Assembly: GCF_030445035.2 (NCBI RefSeq)
Contig: NC_080677.1
Location: 62,001-126,000 of the forward strand
Direction: 5' to 3'
DNA length: 64,000 bases
DNA from: Dasypus novemcinctus
Taxonomy: Eukaryota; Chordata; Mammalia; Cingulata; Dasypodidae
Made by a program: the position numbers and the translations under genes. This document shows positions 1 to 11,445 of this stretch, one piece after another. Under the pieces are notes generated by a model that was not told where the DNA came from, searched no databases, and saw only the letters and a program-made list of their open reading frames with translations. The first letter of the stretch is position 1. Every line of letters begins with the position of its first letter.

Positions 1-550
1 TATTGAAAACCCAACAACCAACTAAATGAATTAACTGTCTGCTCCCCTTGTCCTAGGATATTCTATAGATTGACTTCAGACCTCCTAAACCTGAAATGAT
101 CTTTACACTAATTCTCAGTACACTGATCATGGAGAAACACTTGTTTTGATTCTGTTATCCTTTACTTAACTATTGCAATGTGAATTAATTGCACTGCTAT
201 TAATTTTTTTTATTTGTTGTGATTCACATTTGAATTATTTCTGCATAGGCAATATTGACACCTTTTAAAGATCTCACTGTAGACTTTTCCATATAAATAA
301 AATACTTTTCCTACTATTTGTCTTGATTACTTAAGCTAATAAATGTAAAGTTATTTTATCTATAAGGCTCAAAACTCTGTATAAAAAGTTTTGCATGAAG
401 ATTAATTCCAGATTGTGAAATTGAGTTCTGTTGTATTTCGCATTGCTCACTATTAATTATGTAAATTTGGTTGTTTTAGGTTATCTCTTTATTAAATTGT
501 CAGTCTATAAGATGATACACATTGGTCCCCTGCTATAAAGGAGAATTTAG
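1..550. other. AT-rich sequence, no feature recognised
   Basis: Low-GC, non-coding-looking sequence without a recognisable repeat, long open frame or RNA gene. It ends at the target duplication of the SINE that follows. Confidence 0.5.
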
Positions 551-996
551 AGTAAGTTGAGGTTGTGGACTTGGCCCAGTGGTTAGGGCGTCCGTCTACC
601 ACATGGGAGGTCTGCAGTTCAAACCCCGGGCCTCCTTGACCCGTGTGCAGCTGGCCCACGCGCAGTGCTGATGCGCACCAGGAGTGCCATGCCACATAGG
701 GGCGCCCCATGTAGGGGAGCCCCACGCACAAGGAGTGCGCCCTGTAAGAAGAGCCGCCCAGTACGAAAGAAACTGCAGCCTGCCCAGGAATGGTGCCTCA
801 CACACAGAGAGCTGACACAACAAGATGACGCAACAAAAAGAAACACAGATTCCCGTGTCGCTGACAACAGAAATGGACAAAGAAGAAGACATAGCAAATA
901 GACACAGAGAACAGACAGCCGGGGTGGGGGTGGGGGTGGAGAGAAATAAATAAATAAATAAATCTTAAAAAAAAAAAAATACAGTAAGTTGAGGTT
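551..996 (+). mobile_element. DAS-type tRNA-derived SINE (full copy) with 14-bp target duplication
   Basis: Element body is 565-982. It is flanked by perfect direct repeats agtaagttgaggtt at 551-564 and 983-996. The head has a tRNA-like Pol III promoter: box A near 570-580 (tggcccagtgg) and box B near 617-627 (gttcaaacccc). The body is followed by an (AATA)n and poly(A) tail. The structure is that of SINEs described in armadillo as tRNA-Ala derived and moved by L1 machinery. This copy keeps the internal segment around 809-850 (agctgacacaacaagatg) that a second subfamily in this window lacks. Short open frames inside it have no coding support. Confidence 0.93.
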
Positions 997-2023
997 TGTC
1001 TTGGATCACACCTAAAATGGAGTATTAAAAAAAGAGGGGGGAAAATGTATTATTTGCCAAAGTACCTAAATGAGCCTAAGGCAGAGTCACCTATACCAAG
1101 GAAAAGTCCTTAAAAATCTGAACAACAGCTCAGCTAATTAATTAAAATACCCCTCCAGATGTAACTGACTTTGTATTTCTTAACATTTTTAAATAAGGAA
1201 GCTCTAAAATACACTTTAATGTCAGAGCAGCTTGAAAGAGAACATTCATTTTTTACCATAGAAATTACAAAGAAAACTCTAGAATGATGCTTCCCTCCAT
1301 TTTTATGAATTGCCAGCTAAAAATGATTTAAATAAGCAGGTTGTCATGACAGCTTTTAAAGAAAGCAAGAAAGCACTAATAACTTGGGGGATACTACATC
1401 TCTTTAATCTTTAACATGCTTACCAAACTTGAGTGAATGCCATCTTAAAGATAGTGTAGCTCTTCTAATTATTGGAATGACTGCATAAATGGATAAAATC
1501 TGGGTAGGTGTAGTCATTAAGATAGGTTTTAAATCACAGGGGTAATTTACCTTGGCTTATTATTAAAGTACAAATTAACGTGTTGCTAGAAAATATGCCA
1601 TGTGTTTTAATAAATGAATGTAAAATAATTAAATGAATAGTAATGGAGGTTTAAGAAAATGTAGCTTAAAACACTATTTTTTACTAACTATAATTTAATA
1701 ATCTACTTTTTCCCTGCATTTGAAAATTCAGCATCTATAGATTTAAATATTCAGTATATTTTGATAGTAAGGAATTTTGTTCCTTGAACATCTTACATTT
1801 AATTTTTTTTCATTTGTGTGGCACTTATTTTTCTAAGTGTCTTTTTTTTCTTTTATTAAAGTTTATGAAAATTGCTTTAAATAAATTTTTAAAAAGGCAC
1901 CTACAGACAAGCAGGTCCCCATCGAATGAACACATTCCGCTATTGCAAAAAAAAAAAAAGACCAAGGGGCCCAAGACTGCACAGCCATTAAGGGAAAAGA
2001 AAGGACTCATCATCCCCCTCTCA
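997..2023. other. AT-rich unique sequence
   Basis: No recognisable repeat, exon or RNA gene. The sequence is AT-rich with stop codons in all frames. Confidence 0.45.
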
Positions 2024-2429
2024 AGAGGAAACTGGGGGGAAACGGACTTGGACCAGTGGTTAGGGCGTCCATCTACCACAAGGGAGGTCCACGGTTCAAA
2101 CCCCAGGCCTCCTTGACCCGTGTGGAGCTGGCCCATGCGCAGTGCTGATGTGCGCAAGGAGTGCCCTGCCACACAGGGGTGTCCCCCGCGTAGGGGAGCC
2201 CCACGTGCAAGGAGTGCGCCCCGTAAGGAGAGCCGCCCAGCGTGAAAGAAAGTGCAGCCTGCCCAGGAATGGCGCCGCCCACACTTCCCGTGCCACTGAC
2301 GACAACAGAAGCGGACAAAGAAACAAGACACAGCAAATAGACACAGAGAACAGACAACCAGAGGAGGCAGGGGAAATTAAATAAATAAATAAATCTTTAA
2401 AAAAAAAAAAAAAAAAGAGGAAACTGGGG
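2024..2429 (+). mobile_element. DAS-type SINE, internally deleted subfamily, with 14-bp target duplication
   Basis: Body 2038-2415, flanked by agaggaaactgggg at 2024-2037 and 2416-2429. It has the tRNA-like head, GC-rich body and (AAAT)n/poly(A) tail. It lacks the ~45-bp stretch (agctgacacaacaagatg region) and reads gccgcccacacttcccgtgc across the deletion. The same deletion is seen in four other copies (10774, 17535, 29495, 55334), so it marks a subfamily. The downstream duplication abuts an older SINE, so this copy landed at that element's edge. Confidence 0.92.
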
Positions 2430-2590
2430 AGCAGATGTGGCTCAAGCAGTTGGGCACCTGCCTCCCACATGGGAGGTCCCAGGTTCAGTTTCCAGTGCCT
2501 CCTAAAGATGAGCTGACAACAAGCAGAGACAACAGCAGACAACAAGCTGACAGGTGAGGGAGGCACCTCAGGGGTGGGGTGGGGAGAGGC
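2427..2590 (+). mobile_element. Older, diverged DAS-like SINE fragment
   Basis: The sequence gcagatgtggctcaagcagt and the following box B-like ggttcagtttcc match the tRNA-like head of an older member of the SINE family. The body (repeated gctgacaacaagc) and the weak G-rich end have decayed. No poly(A) tail or target duplication is left. Confidence 0.65.
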
Positions 2591-2599
2591 TACTGAGTC

Positions 2600-3406
2600 C
2601 CCTCTGCAGTAGAAGTCCCAGTGCCCTCAGTTACTACTCACTTCCAGGCAAAGGGCGTCCACCTCTCTCACTGCCGCAGGGGCAACTCATTCCACCCTGA
2701 ACAGCAATCCATTTAGTGACCACTTCCCTGGGTGTCAGCCAACCTCACCCTTTATAACTTACCCCACGACTTACTCTCTAAACCACCTCACATTCCCATG
2801 GGTCCTCTCAAGGCCAAACCTTCTTCTCAATCCTACTACCCCAGGAAATTTACTAGGGAGACAGTCTCACCAAGAGGGCTGTCGAGATCAAACGTGTCCC
2901 CAAAGCACGCATTTTACAAGTCCTGACTCATCTTCATCACATTAGGTACTCTTTAACAGCCTTGTCTGATTTCTAGAATTCCTCTGACCTCTCAGACCTC
3001 ACCCACCTGAATAGCCTATTAGCCAGGATTCCCCTTTCTTGTGGACAAATCTTCCACTGATATTGGACATGTATGGGTTGCAGAAGTCCTTAAAGCAGAA
3101 ACAGACCTAGGATCCTCCCTTCTGGAAACACAGTATCTCCTCAAGGTCCTGGCTCCGAAAGTTCCTAAGGCCACCAAGGATCAAATCCAACACTGCTCTC
3201 TGTGTGCCAGCTCTTAATCCATGATGTTTCATCTGAAGGGACAACTATATCCCCCCAATGAGCTGCTACCATTAGACTCCCTCCCCTCTTTGAAACAAAA
3301 CCACAGCTAAGAGGTTTCTGATGACTTAGAGGATACTGTAGAATGTGGCTTCCCAATTTTCCCATGATTGCTTCACCCCAAATACTATGACTAAAGCATT
3401 GGTTCC
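2600..3406 (+). other. Probable degenerate endogenous-retrovirus internal sequence, unassigned
   Basis: This stretch lies directly upstream of recognisable retroviral pol remains (4260 onwards) in the same orientation and is interrupted by an LTR that also sits within the pol region. Short frames exist, e.g. 2732-2926, but I recognise no gag, protease or RT motif. Assignment to the provirus is inferred from position only. Confidence 0.35.
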
Positions 3407-3964
3407 TGTAGCGGTTTGATATGGTTATGAATTCCAAAAATAGATATTAGATTATGTTTGTAATCTGGTCTGTACCTGGGCATGATTAAGTTATGATTAG
3501 GGCTTTGCTTAGGCCATGTCATTAGGGCATTGAGTCCCCACCCCTTGGTGGGTGGGGACTCACAGATAAAAGGCATGGCAAAGGACAGAGTAGAGGGTTT
3601 CTGATGTTGGCATTGGATGCTGAAGCCTTAAGCTGGAGCCCCAGGAAGTAAGCTCACAGAGGAAAGAGAAGCAAGACCCTGGAACAGAGGAAGGCTGAGC
3701 TCAGGAAGATGAAAGCCTTGGGAAGAAAGGAACCCTGAACCCAGAAAGAAGCAAGACCCTGGAGGGGAGGAACCCAGGAAGCCTGAACTCTCGCAGATGT
3801 TAAAAGCCATCTTGCTCCAACACATGAAAATAGACTTTGGTGAGGGAAGTAACTTATGCTTTATGGCCTGGTATCTGTAAGCTCCTACCCCAAATAAATA
3901 CCCTTTGTAAAAACCAACTCATTTCTGGTATTTTGCACCAGCACCCCTTTGGCTGACTAATACA
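3407..3964 (+). mobile_element. Solo LTR, MaLR/ERVL-like xenarthran family, 5-bp target duplication
   Basis: The element starts TGTAGCGGTTTGATATGG and ends GGCTGACTAATACA (TG...CA) and is flanked by gttcc at 3402-3406 and 3965-3969. A polyadenylation signal AATAAA lies near 3893 (ccaaataaataccc), followed by a conserved end (atttctggtattttgca) shared by all members here. The ...gactaataca end and 5-bp duplication match ERVL-MaLR LTRs. No internal retroviral genes are attached, so it is a solo LTR. It lies inside the older ERV remains. Confidence 0.88.
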
Positions 3965-3969
3965 GTTCC

Positions 3970-4259
3970 CAAGCCCTTAATTTGGGGCTCACCACCTAAA
4001 GAAGATTGCAATTGTTCTAAAGGCTCAGTTTTACCATCCCCCACCCTTGGGCTTCCTAACTGCATTCTACCCCTCTCACCACTGAGCATGAGCAAAGACA
4101 TATCCTTGGCGTATCATCCTAGAAGCAAAAGGGACATCAGACACCACTAGGATTTCAGAGCCCACTCCTGGGTCCAGTATCTAAGGCCTATCCCCCTTGC
4201 CTGTGAGCAGTAGCTGATACTTCGAAGTGGGTTCAAACCACCCCTGACTTAGTTCTAGG
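3970..4259 (+). other. Unassigned segment between LTR and retroviral pol
   Basis: No motif identified. Likely continues the degenerate ERV internal region by position. Confidence 0.3.
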
Positions 4260-4864
4260 TCATTTACTCAATGTCTATGTCCAGCATTCTGTGCAAACTT
4301 CCCCACTTATAGAAAGCATGACTTATCAGACTCCCAATTCACCTTTTATGAAATGTTGTTATGCCCTTCCTCACTCAATACAATTCACCACCGTCAAAAC
4401 CCTGCTTCTCTACTCCCTCTACCTGATGAAGGGACTGCTCATGGTTGTAAAGGTGAACTCCGGTCTCTAACTTGTTCCAGATCACAGTTATCCACTAACT
4501 CTTTGACACAAGATGGCTCCAAACTCCAGAGGGAGGATCTAGCTTTCCAAGCTGGCTATATCATTGACTGATCTATACAAACAGCTTAAATATCAAACCC
4601 TGCCAAGGGTCAAACTAGCCTTAGTGACTGAATAATCACTCTAATCTGACCATGATTAAAAGCAGAAGGGAAAGGGCCAACACCTAGCCTGAAAGTTGCT
4701 CTGCCTTTGGGGCTGTGCATAGTATTGGGATGATATGAAACAAAGAGGTTTCACGGTGGCAGCAGGGTCTCCAACTAAACATGGACAACAAATAATAGAA
4801 CACACAGAAGCCCTCTGAGGTCCACACAAGGTCACTGTCATTAAGACTTGTCATAATTTGACAC
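4260..4864 (+). pseudogene. Class I endogenous retrovirus pol remnant: RT connection and RNase H start
   Basis: The frame at 4353-4571 contains NPASLLPLPDEG, the motif that precedes the RNase H domain in gammaretrovirus-like RT, then a DGSKLQ segment corresponding to the start of RNase H. Stops and frameshifts interrupt it downstream, so it is not functional. In a replicating virus pol encodes the reverse transcriptase, RNase H and integrase. The pol continues after the antisense LTR inserted at 4865-5376. Confidence 0.72.
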
Positions 4865-5376
4865 TGCTACCGTTTTTCACCGGACTGAGGCATCCCTCAG
4901 GCCGGTGGGCTTGAACTAGTTGGCCCCCGGAGAGTGAGGACAGATATGGAGACTATGCATGCTCCGGAGACAGGGTTCTGGACCAAGTCTAACTTTATTA
5001 CATAGGAACAGCAATTTATAGTTCAGGGCAATAGGGAAGGGGGGCTAGGCGGTATTAGATTGGCGGGAGGGGGATTATATGCCCAAACAAGGAGAGAGGT
5101 AAGCTATGGGGGACAGTTAGGTTGATCACGTAGGCTGAGCTTTTTCGCGCCACACTGCCTGATTGGTGGTGATCAAACAAAGGGAGAGGGGCTCGGAGAA
5201 GAGGAAGAAGACGTGGTGTAGCTGGACAGGGCCCGGTTGCCATTCTGTCTGACCTCGTGGTCAGCGGCCATTTGCTTAGCTGTGTGGTTGCCTTAGAGAC
5301 AGCGTGTCTGCAGCTGATGAGCTATGCCTCATCGGCTGTGCACAGGGTGCTCGTGGGCGCTTTTATTCCTCCTACA
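4865..5376 (-). mobile_element. ERV1-like solo LTR, antisense, inserted in retroviral pol
   Basis: Read on the minus strand the element starts TGTAGGAGGAATAAAAG and ends CGGTAGCA. The promoter elements are correctly ordered on this strand: a CCAAT box (attgg at ~5162), a TATA-like tatat at ~5075, and a polyadenylation signal (tttatt at 4994-4999). It splits the RNase H region of the pol remnant. I see no clear target duplication (acac versus aaga), so the exact edges are uncertain. It is unlike the MaLR-like LTRs elsewhere in the window. Confidence 0.72.
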
Positions 5377-6240
5377 AAGACTGAAGGTCATAGCACAAAA
5401 AACTCAGACGAAGCTCTAGGGAATAAAATGGCTGACAAATATGCAAAGCTAACTGCCTGTTCCATAGACCCTCAAGGCCAAATTCAGATGATCTCTAACC
5501 ATGACCCATGTTGGAACTACTCTCCCTCATTACATGATCCCCATTCCAATTTCTTTAATCTACCTCCAATACATATCATATATGAGATCTGTTTGTCCAG
5601 ACAACAGCTTCTGAGAGAGAAAAGGAAGATTAAATAGTTGCATGTACAGTTCATCTCAACGTGCTCTGGGGACAAGCAGCTCCTTGGTGGCTCCTAAGTC
5701 CCTTGCCCAACAAATTGTGGATGGCCTACACAATTTGACACATCATAGAAAAGAAAATATGTGGGATATTGTAGAAAACCAATGGTTTGGACACTTCATC
5801 TTTTATTTGGATCAGACTGTTGCCTCATTTGCGAAAAATATGACCCTGGAAAAGCTGTAAAGGTGGTGCAAGGGCAGGAGGCAGCCCTGCCAGGGCCTTC
5901 CTTTCAATGACAAATGGATTTTGTCCAACTGCCAAAAGCACAAGTCTACCAAAGTATACTTAGTTGGTTTTGTGTGTTTTCCAAAGGCCAGGAAGCCTCC
6001 CATTGATGAAATGTTACAGCAGCTTAGTTGCTCAAGCATCTACTGAATGGACACTTCCTACCCTGGAAATCACCTCTACCTTAGAAAAGGTTAGGAAATC
6101 TCATTTCACATGTAAAGTTATACAAGGAATAGAAATGGCCTGCACATTAGCCAAACGCCTCATTGCCTTTATCATCCCTAGTCATCTGATACTGTTGAAT
6201 GGCCTAATGAAATCCTACTATCTAAAATCTAAATCCTAAA
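5377..6240 (+). pseudogene. Class I endogenous retrovirus pol remnant: RNase H end and integrase
   Basis: The frame at 5257-5637 includes GNKMADKYAKLTA, corresponding to the end of RNase H (G-N-x-x-A-D-x-x-A-K). The frame at 5642-5860 holds LHNLTHHRKENMW, matching the His-containing zinc-finger start of integrase. Around 5910-5990 frames read QMDFVQLPKA and VFSKGQEASH, the beginning of the integrase catalytic core. Several stops and frame changes separate these, so it is a dead copy of a gamma-like provirus. Length is reduced and no env or own LTR was recognised. Confidence 0.75.
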
Positions 6241-6249
6241 AAGATAACA

Positions 6250-7690
6250 TTTTACACATTACAGAATGGGCATTATTTTAAAAAACAAAACTACTAGGGC
6301 TGGAGAGGATGTGGAAAAGCAAGGGCACTCCTTCACTGTTGGTAGGAATATAGAATGGTGAAGCCTCTGTGGAAGACAGTTGGGCAGTTCCTTAAGAATT
6401 TGAATATAGAATGGTCATACGATCCAGCAATCCTGTTACTAGGGACATATTCAGAAGAACTGAAAGCAAGGACATGAACTGACATTTGCACACTGATGTT
6501 CATAGCAGCATTATTCACAATTGCTAAAATATAGAACCAGACCAAAGATCAATCAACTGATGAATGGATAAACAAAATATGGTGTGTATATATATATATA
6601 TAATGGAATACTATTTAGCTGTAAGAAGAAATGAAATCAGCATGCATATGACAACATGGTTGAATCTTGAGGACATTATATTGAGTGAAACAAGCCTGAC
6701 TCAAAAGGACAAATATTGCATAGTCTTATTAACATGAACTAAATATGATGAGTAAACTCACAGAGGTAAACTCTAGAGTACGGGTTACTAGGAAATTGAA
6801 TGTGGGTTGAGAATGGGAGCTGATGCTTAATATATGTAGAATTTTTAATTAGGCTTGCTATAAGGGTATGGAAATGAATTTAATTGATGGTAATATCTTA
6901 TAGTGAATATAACTAACCCTGCTGATTTATAAATGTGATTGTGACTGAAAGGGGTCATTTTTGGACATAAATGTCAATTGAAAGGAAGCTAGAGAATAAT
7001 CTAGGGAATGTACAACAGCATTTCAGTGGTGGATGAAGATTGTGGCTAATAGTATAAATATAAGAATGTTCTTTTACAAAGTGTTAAAAAATTACAACTA
7101 ATATAACTTAAGGATGATAGTTAACAGAATATTGTAATATTTTGTAGCAATGTCAAGAAGTTACTATTTCAATCCTTAGGGACAACAATAGGGGAGTAGC
7201 AGGAAGTATGGGATTGTTCCCTTTGGAATAATGAAAATGTTATAAAGTTGACTGAGGTGATAATAGCACAATTCTGTGATGAAAATGAGAGCCACTGAGC
7301 ATACACTTTGAATGGATTGTACAAAGCATGGAAATCCTGTGATGGAAGAGGGACTGTGGTTAACAGAACAAATATGAGAACATTATCTCATGAACTATAA
7401 CAAGTGTGTAATACTAATAAAGGGTGTTAATAATTGGGTGGGTTGGGGGGAAATATACCAAATGTAAGATATTGCTATAGATAGTAGAAAGATTTTGATG
7501 ATGCTCTTTCATAGTTTGTAACAAATGGTTTTCAACAGTGCAAGGTGTTGGTGGTGGGATGATATATGGGAACCCTTTATGATGACATGCATGCTTGTTT
7601 TCTAAGTTCATAACTTTTACTACACTTATTTATACATGTTCATGTATGAATTTTATACTTCAATAATTTTTTTTAATGAAACAAAAAATC
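6250..7690 (+). mobile_element. L1 3' end (ORF2 C-terminus plus 3' UTR)
   Basis: The text gctggagaggatgtgg...tggtaggaatatag and later ggtggaatactattt-like motifs are the C-terminal end of L1 ORF2, followed by a ~1-kb non-coding 3' UTR ending in an A-rich tail near 7660-7690. The same UTR occurs antisense at 41465-42000. The copy is 5'-truncated and has a short (TA)n run at 6581-6602. The ORF2 frame is broken by stops. Confidence 0.8.
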
Positions 7691-7710
7691 AGTTCAAGAA
7701 CCAAAATATT

Positions 7711-8130
7711 TTTATGGCTTGAACTGTGTTCCCCAGTAAGATATGTCGGAGTCCTCAACCCCCGAACCTCAGAATGTGACCGGATTTAGAAATAGGTTTC
7801 ACATGGAATTGGGCAAGTGAGAACGAGGATCTATTAGAAGAGGTTGGGCCTTTCATCCCCTACAGCCTGGGGCCCTCCTAAGAAGGGGAAGGAGACACAG
7901 ACAGAGGGAGAAGGCCATGTGGCAGTCGAGGCAGAGAGCGCCATGGCCCAGGGGTACACACCAGAAGGCTGCGTGAGACAGAGGCTTCCTTACAGGTTTC
8001 GGAGGGAGCAAGGTCCTGCTGATGCCTTGACTGGACTTCTAGCTCCAGGCCTGTGAGGCAATCCAGTTTTGCTGTTTTAAGCCAGGCAGTTTGTGGTACT
8101 TTGTTACAACCACCCTAGAAAACTAAGACA
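7711..8130 (+). mobile_element. MLT1-type MaLR LTR
   Basis: It matches the MLT1 pattern: gaactgtgttccccagtaag at the start, a cctcagaatgtgacc block, and the 3' end gtttgtggtactttgttaca followed by aaactaagaca. Such LTRs are ancient and shared across placental mammals. No internal sequence is attached and no clean target duplication was found. Confidence 0.85.
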
Positions 8131-8134
8131 AGTA

Positions 8135-8290
8135 TAATTTGTCATAGCAAAGAATAAAACAACCTAAACGTGCAACAATGGGGGACTGGTTAAATAATGG
8201 AACATTCATACAGCTGTGAAAAAGAATGAGCATGTTCTCCATGCAGAGATACAGTGTTGAGTCCTGCAGGAGGGAGATCTTTGGGAAGGC
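8135..8290 (+). mobile_element. Ancient L1M fragment
   Basis: The phrase caatgggggactggttaaat followed by gaacattcatacagctgtg is the widespread late ORF2/3' motif of old mammalian L1M elements. Short and diverged. Confidence 0.6.
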
Positions 8291-9060
8291 TGGATAATAG
8301 CCACAAGATGCAGATCCTTTTGTGCACATAAACCTGGCAGGGCCCGCGACACTGACGCCCACTGGGCTTGCTGCTGCGGCTCTAAAATGGGTAAGGTGCA
8401 GTGTCTGCTCCTGAGAAGCTCCACGCCAGGCCCACCCATGCCTGAAGCTGGGCTCCGTCCCCAGATCCTCTGAACCTGCTTTAGACCCTCTGCACTGTCA
8501 GCTGCTTGCTGGCACCCACCACCCACCCACCCAGTGCGTAGCACACCTCTGACTAAATTTTTTTTGAGAGGAAGAATGACTCAGTGAATAGCCACTGACA
8601 GTTGCAGGGGAAGTGCCTGTACCTGGAGGGTGCCAGCATTTTTTCTCGGTGTTATGAAAGTAATCCAAAGCATAGTTGCCATGCTCCCCCATCAGCAAAG
8701 ACCAGGCAACAGAGGGGGTAAAGCGGCTCAGCCTGGCACAGCCTTCTTCCCTCTTTCCCAAGGGCGCACCAAGAACCGCTCAGCCTCCGTTTCCCTTGAT
8801 CACCCTAAGGCGAATTAGATAACGCCTCTGGCCTCCTGGGTTGATAGCTCCTGGGTAAATCCCTCCCAGGTGACCGGCTCCCTTAGCAGGAGACTCCACA
8901 CTGAAGACTGCTGCTGCAGACCCAGACCACGGGCAGGGCAGCCTGTGAGCTCTAGCCTGTGCTGGGCTGGGAGACAGGAAGACAAATTTCCTCCTCTGAT
9001 CCGCAAACTGGAAGGTGACTGTACTTCAGTTCACAGACCCAGAGCTGGCCTAAATAATCC
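8291..9060. other. Single-copy-looking sequence
   Basis: Moderate-GC sequence with several overlapping short open frames on both strands, none with codon bias, start context or splice sites that I can defend. No known repeat recognised. Confidence 0.4.
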
Positions 9061-9069
9061 CTTCGTACA

Positions 9070-9230
9070 TGCATACAGTAGCTTCAAGTTTGCAAAGCAC
9101 TTTTAGGTTCACTCTCTTGAATCCTCACAGAAACCTAGAGAAAGCAGTCAAGTACTACTTTTATGCCTGTTTTACAGAGGACTCTGAAAGCTTGAGAGGT
9201 TAGGCACTAATCGTTGGTAAAGTTCCCAGC
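9070..9230 (-). mobile_element. MIR SINE fragment
   Basis: The order ttttacagaggact...cttgagaggttaggcac is the reverse of the MIR core (consensus antisense: ttttacagatgaggaaactg, then gagaggttaagtaac). Ancient, diverged, no tail. Confidence 0.6.
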
Positions 9231-10210
9231 CTGGGCTAAACAGCAACCTTCTCCAGCTTCCTCCCCTAGTACCTAGTCCCTGAGAGTCAAGACATTTTCT
9301 TGGCAAATTCCTACCATTTATTCCTGACTGCTTCCCAGTCTTGCTCATTATACTGTTGAAACCTCAAGGGATTCCCACTCTTAGTGCCCACTCCTTAAAG
9401 TCTAAATGAGAATCTGGTCCCAGGAGCAGAGCAAGCACCTGCTGCTCCTTCTCTGGGATTCCGATGTGGCTGAGCTTTGACCATCTGCTGAAGCACAATG
9501 CTTCAGCAGGAGGGGAGGGAAGAAAGGATTTGATTCTCATGAGCCCTTCCCTCCTTCTACCAAAGGTCCCGCCTCCCAGGTCCAAGGAAGGGATGTTGGG
9601 AATGGCTACTCCATGGCACCTTCTGCTCAGCCCCTCCCGTGCCCAGGACTGACCTGGCCAAGCAATCAGGGTACTTTCTCCTAGGGGGCCCAAGTGTAGC
9701 CTTAACCAAGTTCACTCATGAGATCAGTTATTAGAGAGAACTGGCAGGGGATGGGAAGTTCATGTATTCCATCAACTCTAAGACACCACTGAGGCTAAGT
9801 TGCCCTGTGATACTAAAAATGAATAAGTTCTATTATAACTTCAAGATATAACTGATTACAAGACACATCCCAATTTTAGAGTTAATAAAATGTGAGATTA
9901 AAAAAGAGAAGAGTTTAAAAAGTGAGCCTTAGAATTGAAATAAGGTATTTGTTACATGGGGCTGATGGTCCTTCTGGGCATCTCCAGCTCTCTCTGAAAT
10001 GGCTGGGTTGAGCTCAGAGATCACACTGAGGAGCCCAGAAGCAGAACAGTGAATGGGAAAGTCAGGGATCAAACCTAGTTGTACAGTTCAACAAACATCG
10101 CCTGCACCTTCAGGTAAGCTAGGTGCTCATAGGAATGGAGGGCCATAAGATGCACTGAGGAGCTTTCAACTCCAGGCTTCAGGGTGCAGGCTGAAGTCTG
10201 CCCTCCACAC
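9231..10210. other. Single-copy-looking sequence
   Basis: No repeat, RNA gene or exon recognised. Open frames at 9364-9693 and 9464-9652 overlap on opposite strands and carry no domain that I recognise. Confidence 0.4.
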
Positions 10211-10214
10211 TGCT

Positions 10215-10350
10215 GGTTACAATTGCACACTTGATTATGAATACCTTGAGGGCACGGATGGGGTCTTGTGCTGTGCTGTAGCTTCAGGACCTAGCACCGT
10301 ACCTGGAACACAGAAGGATCCCAATAAACGTTCACCGAACAAATGAATTA
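10215..10350 (+). mobile_element. L2 3'-end fragment
   Basis: The series cttgagggcacggatggggt, ctagcaccgtacctggaaca and caataaacgttcaccgaac follows the L2 3' end pattern (gggcagggacc...cctagaacagtgcctggcac...caataaatatttgttga). Confidence 0.65.
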
Positions 10351-10763
10351 CATTTTTAAAAGGAAGAACACTTAAGTTATACTTCCCTGCAGTGACCTTT
10401 GGCATCCTAAAAAGAAACAGAATCACAATTTTCTGTTATAACTCAACAAATGCTGGGCTGATATTTTAGTTTCCTGGACTGCTCAAAGCAAATACTATGA
10501 AATAGTTCAGCTTAAACAATGAGAATTTATTAGCTTATGGTTTTCAGACTAAAAGAAAGTCCAAATCAAGGCACCATCAAAGTGATGTTTTCTCCCCAAA
10601 GACTGTTCTTAGGTTGCCCTCCTCTGAGAGTCTTACCTGTCATTGACTACCAGAAATTCAAAAAAAATCTTATCTCAAGGTACAAAGTCTAAGTGTTCTA
10701 TTTAATACAAAAGGTATGTGCTCATCTTTTCTTTCAGCCTTTGACAGCTTCATCCTGTTTGCT

Positions 10764-11157
10764 GGGAACTCTTTTTTTTTTTTTTAAAGATTTATTTATT
10801 TATTTAATTTCCCCCCCTCCCCTGGTTGTCTGTTCTTGGTGTCTATTTGCTGCGTCTTGTTTCTTTGTCCGCTTCTGTTGTCGTCAGCGGCACGGAAAGT
10901 GTGGGCAGCGCCATTCCTGGACAGGCTGCTCTTTCTTTTCACGCTGGGCGGCTCTCCTCACAGGCACACTCCTTGCGCGTGGGGCTCCCCCACGCGGGGG
11001 ACACCCTTGCGTGGCACGGCACTCCTTGCGCGCATCAGCACTGCGCATGGCCAGCTCCACACGGGTCAAGGAGGCCCGGGGTTTGAATCGCGGACCTCCC
11101 ATATGGTAGACGGACGCCTAACCACTGGGCCAAAGTCCGTTTCCTATGGGAACTCTT
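10764..11157 (-). mobile_element. DAS-type SINE, deleted subfamily, antisense, 10-bp target duplication
   Basis: Body 10774-11147, flanked by gggaactctt at 10764-10773 and 11148-11157. It begins with a poly(T)/(TTTA)n tail and ends with the reverse complement of the tRNA-like head. It has the diagnostic short internal deletion (ggaaagtgtgggcagcgcc). Inserted inside the LTR at 10465-11983. Confidence 0.92.
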
Positions 11158-11445
11158 AATTACTGCATTCCTTAGGTTGCAAGCATAGCCATGGAGACAT
11201 GCGAATAATCTGGTGCTAGCAAAAGCACTTCAACTGTGGCTTCAGGGGCTGACTGCCAGAGATCCTCTGGGCTCAGTCTGCCACATGGCAAGGCTCAGGT
11301 TCCACTGGTGTTCAGCTTCTGGCTACTCCATCAGTGGCTTTCCCTTTTTCTATCTGAATTTCATTCTCTTACAAAGGACTCAAGTCATAGGATGAAGACG
11401 CATTCTGACTGAGGTGGGTCACATCTTAACTGAAGTAGCCTCATC

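Noticed and set aside
565..982. tRNA gene call from box A/box B in SINE heads (same for all SINE copies)
   Set aside because: The head lacks a foldable complete cloverleaf, is followed by SINE body and poly(A), and is flanked by target duplications, so it is a retroposon, not a tRNA gene.
4865..5376. Treating this LTR as the provirus's own 3' LTR
   Set aside because: It is antisense to the pol remnant and splits its RNase H, so it is a separate later insertion.
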